Assembly (NCBI GenBank): GCA_965215615.1
Contig: OZ244068.1
Coordinates: 1,922,001 to 1,986,000 of the forward strand
Direction: 5' to 3'
Source of the DNA: CBDATA01 sp965215615
GTDB taxonomy: Bacteria; Acidobacteriota; Vicinamibacteria; Marinacidobacterales; Marinacidobacteraceae
Length of the DNA stretch: 64,000 nt
The position numbers and the translations under genes were made by a program. Every line of letters starts with the position of its first letter. Position 1 is the stretch's first letter. Below the pieces are notes generated by a model. It did not search any database, had not been told where the DNA came from, and was given only the letters and a program-made list of their open reading frames with translations. Positions 61,149-64,000 of this stretch are shown piece after piece.

Positions 61149-64000
61149 ACCCACCATCCGCGAGACCCTCGAACTCGACCCCCGGGACCGGCTGGTCAAT
61201 CAGGGCCAGGCCCGACTCGAGAGCCAGGGCCAGAGCGAGCAACTGGTCCGCGCCGAACTCGCGGCCTTCGTATGTGACGGCGAGTTCGAAGTCGGCATGC
61301 ACCGGATTCTGGATCGGTTCCTCGCCCATCAGGGCGGCCCGCTGATCGAAAACGCCTGGGTGAGCGGCTTCTACGGCAGCGGGAAATCGCACCTGCTCAA
61401 GATGCTGGCGCATCTTTGGGAGAACACCCGCTTCGAAGACGGCTCGACCGCCCGCGGGCTCGTGGAAGCACGGCTGCCGGAGGATTTGCGGGCGGCTTTC
61501 CGCGAGCTCGACACCCGTGCGCAGCGCGCCGGAACGAAGACGGTGGCGGCAGCCGACACCCTGCTTTCGGGCGACGGCCGCGTCCGGACCAACGTTCTCG
61601 AAGTCGTCCTCCGGTCGCGGGGTCTCCCGACGGACATCTCGGAAGCGCGGTTCTCGTTCTGGCTCCAGGACGAAGGGATCCACGACGCAGTCCGCAGCCG
61701 GGTCGAGGAAAAAGGACGCGACTGGACGAGGGAACTGCGCGCCCTCACCGTGAGCCGGGAACTGGCGGGAGCGGTGCTCGAAAGCGCCCCGGACCTCGCC
61801 GCGGGTCCGGCGGAAGCACTCCAGCTCTTCAAGGACCGGTTCGGCCGCGTTTCCGGCGACATCTCGACCGACGAGTTCGTGGACCTCGCTCGCCGGGCGC
61901 TCGGCGACGGGGATGCGCTCCCGCTCACCATGCTGATCCTCGACGAAGCCCAGCAGTACATCGGAAAGAAAGACCGGCGAGCGGCGGATTTCACCGAGGC
62001 GGCCGAGGCGCTCCAGACCCGGTTCGACGGCCGGCTCGCGCTCGTGGCATCCGGGCAGTCGTCGCTCCAGGGCACGCCAGAGCTCCAGAAGCTCCGCGAC
62101 CGCTTCCGCATCCAGGTCGAACTCACCGATGCCGATGTCGAGGTCGTGACCCGCAAGGTCCTGCTCGGCAAGAAACAGACGCACCTCCCCGAGATCGAAG
62201 CGATGTTCGCGGCGAGCGAGGGAGAAGTTTCACGCCACCTGAAGGATGCGCGCATCGGATCCCGTACCGCAGACCGCGAGACCCGGACCGACGATTACCC
62301 GCTGCTGGCACCACGTCGCCGGTTCTGGGAAGCCTGCCTGCGAGCCGTGGATCGAGGGGGCGGCAACGCGCAGTTGCGGTCGCAACTCCGGATCCTCCAC
62401 GACTCGCTCGGGGCGATTGCCGACCAGCCGCTCGGGGTGGTCATCCCGGCGAGCGACCTCTTCCACCAGATGGTCGGGCTGTTTCTCGCGTCGGGTGAGC
62501 TCCTGAACGAGGTCCACACCCGTATCCAGCGCCTCGGCCAGCAAACGGGCGACGGGCTCGGCCGGGATCTGGCCGCCCTCGCGTTCCTGATCGCCAAGCT
62601 GCCCCGGCAAGCGGCGGTGGATGCCGGAGTGCGCGCTGATGCCGCGACCTTCGCCGATCTGCTGGTCGCGGACATCACTGCCGATTCCGCACCGTTCCGC
62701 AAGCGGGTCGAAGAAACCCTCGAATCGCTCACGAACGCCGGCGAACTCATGCGCGTCGGCGACGAATACCGGATCCAGACCGCCGAGGGCGCGGAATGGG
62801 ATCAGGATTTCCGTCGAAACGAGGCGCAACTCGGAAACGACGCGAGCCGTATCGGGGGAGAGCGAGGCCGGCTCTTCCGGGAGCTGGTGGAAGGCTTCGT
62901 ATCGAAACTCCGCCTGCTCCACGGAGCGGCGAACGTGAAGCGGCACGCCGGACTCCACGCCGAACCAGGCCCTCCGAATGACCCGGATCGCGAGCGGCAA
63001 GTGATGGTCTGGCTTCGCGACGGGTGGGAGTGCTCCCCGAAGGACTGCGAGGCCGCGGCGCGCTCCGCCGGCTCCGACGATCCCGTCGTCCATGTCCACA
63101 TTCCCAAGGAGCGGGCTGACGAACTGGAGGGGCGGATCGTGGAGGCGCTCGCGGCCCGGCGCGTTCTCGAAGTTCGGGGGACACCCGCCTCGGGTTCCGG
63201 CCGCGACGCGCGGCGGTCGCTCCAGAGCCGGCTCGACCGGGCGGAAGCGGACCGCGGCACCATCCTCTCGGCACTGCTCCGAAGCGCCCGGGTGTTCGTC
63301 GGCGGCGGGGACGAGATCACCGGGAACGATCTGGCCGCCCGGATCCAGTCCGCTGTGGAACGGGGGCTGGCGCGGCTCTATCCGCGCTTCAGCGAGGGAG
63401 ACCACTCGCTCTGGAGGCAGGCGCTCGACCGGGCCCGACAAAACGGGGACAAGCCCTTCGAGCCCGTGGACTGGGATCGGGATCCGGTGGATCACCCGGT
63501 AGCGAAGGAGGTTTTGAGCCAGATCGGAACGAAGAGCACTCCCGGAAGCCAGATACAACGCAAGCTCGCCATGCCTCCGTTCGGCTGGCCGCAGGACGCG
63601 GTGGATGCGGCGCTGCTCTCCCTCCACGCGGCCGAGCACCTGCGGGCCAGACGCAACGGCGAGCCGGTCCTCCCGGGCAAGCTCACCCAGGCCCAGATCA
63701 AGACCACGGAGTTCGAACCGGAGCACATCGTCCTCACGGTCAAACAGAAGATCGCGCTCCGGGGGCTCTTCGGGAAGACCGGCGTAGAGGTTCCGGGCGG
63801 CAAGGAATCCGAAGGCGCGGGGCGCTACCTCGACGCGCTCCGAGCGCTGGCGGAACGCGTCGGCGGGGAAGCTCCCTTGCCGACGAAGCCGGTCTCGGCG
63901 CTCCTCGACGAGGCTTCCGGGAGCGCCGGCAACGCACAGTTGGAGCTCATCCACGAGAACCACGAGGAGTTCGAGAAACTCCGGCAACATTGGCAGGAGC
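61141..64000 (+). CDS. brxC: BREX P-loop ATPase BrxC, N-terminal 953 residues (runs off the window)
   Basis: The ATG at 61141 opens a frame unbroken to the window end, so it is at least 953 residues long. Walker A is GFYGSGKS (76-83) and Walker B is LTMLILDEAQQYIG (about 263-275). The phrase WVSGFYGSGKSHLLKMLAHL and the helical region with RRFWEACLRAVDR are typical of BrxC. The protein is essential for phage exclusion and perhaps DNA handling in BREX. The downstream PglX methyltransferase and PglZ are expected beyond the window and would show which BREX type this is. Confidence 0.88.
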   Translation, partial: MTEPTIRETLELDPRDRLVNQGQARLESQGQSEQLVRAELAAFVCDGEFEVGMHRILDRFLAHQGGPLIENAWVSGFYGSGKSHLLKMLAHLWENTRFEDGSTARGLVEARLPEDLRAAFRELDTRAQRAGTKTVAAADTLLSGDGRVRTNVLEVVLRSRGLPTDISEARFSFWLQDEGIHDAVRSRVEEKGRDWTRELRALTVSRELAGAVLESAPDLAAGPAEALQLFKDRFGRVSGDISTDEFVDLARRALGDGDALPLTMLILDEAQQYIGKKDRRAADFTEAAEALQTRFDGRLALVASGQSSLQGTPELQKLRDRFRIQVELTDADVEVVTRKVLLGKKQTHLPEIEAMFAASEGEVSRHLKDARIGSRTADRETRTDDYPLLAPRRRFWEACLRAVDRGGGNAQLRSQLRILHDSLGAIADQPLGVVIPASDLFHQMVGLFLASGELLNEVHTRIQRLGQQTGDGLGRDLAALAFLIAKLPRQAAVDAGVRADAATFADLLVADITADSAPFRKRVEETLESLTNAGELMRVGDEYRIQTAEGAEWDQDFRRNEAQLGNDASRIGGERGRLFRELVEGFVSKLRLLHGAANVKRHAGLHAEPGPPNDPDRERQVMVWLRDGWECSPKDCEAAARSAGSDDPVVHVHIPKERADELEGRIVEALAARRVLEVRGTPASGSGRDARRSLQSRLDRAEADRGTILSALLRSARVFVGGGDEITGNDLAARIQSAVERGLARLYPRFSEGDHSLWRQALDRARQNGDKPFEPVDWDRDPVDHPVAKEVLSQIGTKSTPGSQIQRKLAMPPFGWPQDAVDAALLSLHAAEHLRARRNGEPVLPGKLTQAQIKTTEFEPEHIVLTVKQKIALRGLFGKTGVEVPGGKESEGAGRYLDALRALAERVGGEAPLPTKPVSALLDEASGSAGNAQLELIHENHEEFEKLRQHWQE

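Overview
The window is GC-rich, gene-dense bacterial chromosome. Several families point to an Acidobacteriota-like organism or a close relative: a TonB receptor with an N-terminal carboxypeptidase-regulatory fold, an ASPIC/UnbV-VCBS protein paired with multiheme cytochrome c/TPR proteins, a DUF2911-like protein, a PQQ dehydrogenase, an S9 peptidase and a secreted HEFTH metalloprotein. No rRNA, tRNA or CRISPR array was seen, so the taxonomy is inference. Start codons are often GTG or TTG, and 4-base stop/start overlaps are frequent.

Layout. 1-1122: end of a sodium symporter and a crotonase. 1123-4465: debris (palindromic repeats, a decayed ATPase fragment, an IS21-like end), then a vapBC toxin-antitoxin pair whose antitoxin is split by a complete IS1634-family insertion sequence. 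4523-12313 (minus): TonB receptor, PQQ dehydrogenase, STAS protein, fused MFS/spermidine synthase. 12.5-15.2 kb: DUF488 protein, a probable selenoprotein (in-frame TGA followed by a SECIS-like hairpin) and a sulfite-oxidase/cytochrome c pair. 15.7-23.9 kb: RlpA lipoprotein, lipid kinase, PfkB kinase, and a coupled row of PhyH oxygenase, small periplasmic protein, methylmalonyl-CoA mutase large subunit and uracil-DNA glycosylase, converging on RNase HII. 24.2-33.5 kb: FAD disulfide oxidoreductase/TVP38 pair, then a 5-heme TPR cytochrome, an AbrB/PemK module, an ASPIC/UnbV protein and an 8-heme cytochrome. 33.6-40.4 kb (minus): a coupled set of ATPase/nuclease, OB-fold protein and a TctA-like permease fused to SNase and Excalibur domains; an SDR; and a broken ATPase/nuclease-like pair. 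40.5-48.2 kb: aminotransferase, symporter, Phd/ParE pair, penicillin acylase, GGQ release-factor-like protein, ATPase. 48.2-59 kb: AddAB, prolyl oligopeptidase, MATE transporter, metalloprotein. 59-64 kb: a RelE-type module, a MITE and the start of a BREX phage-defence operon (brxA, brxB, brxC), cut by the window end.

Five copies of a 168-181 bp element with inverted ends, each flanked by TA, are scattered through the window. One sits inside the ATPase gene near 39.5 kb, and the original reading frame can be rebuilt across it. The four toxin-antitoxin modules, insertion debris, broken ATPase/nuclease pair and BREX operon mark a chromosome repeatedly invaded by mobile and defence genes. The best candidates for something undescribed are the selenoprotein at 13.1 kb, the TctA-SNase-Excalibur fusion with its coupled neighbours, and the TA-flanked MITE family.
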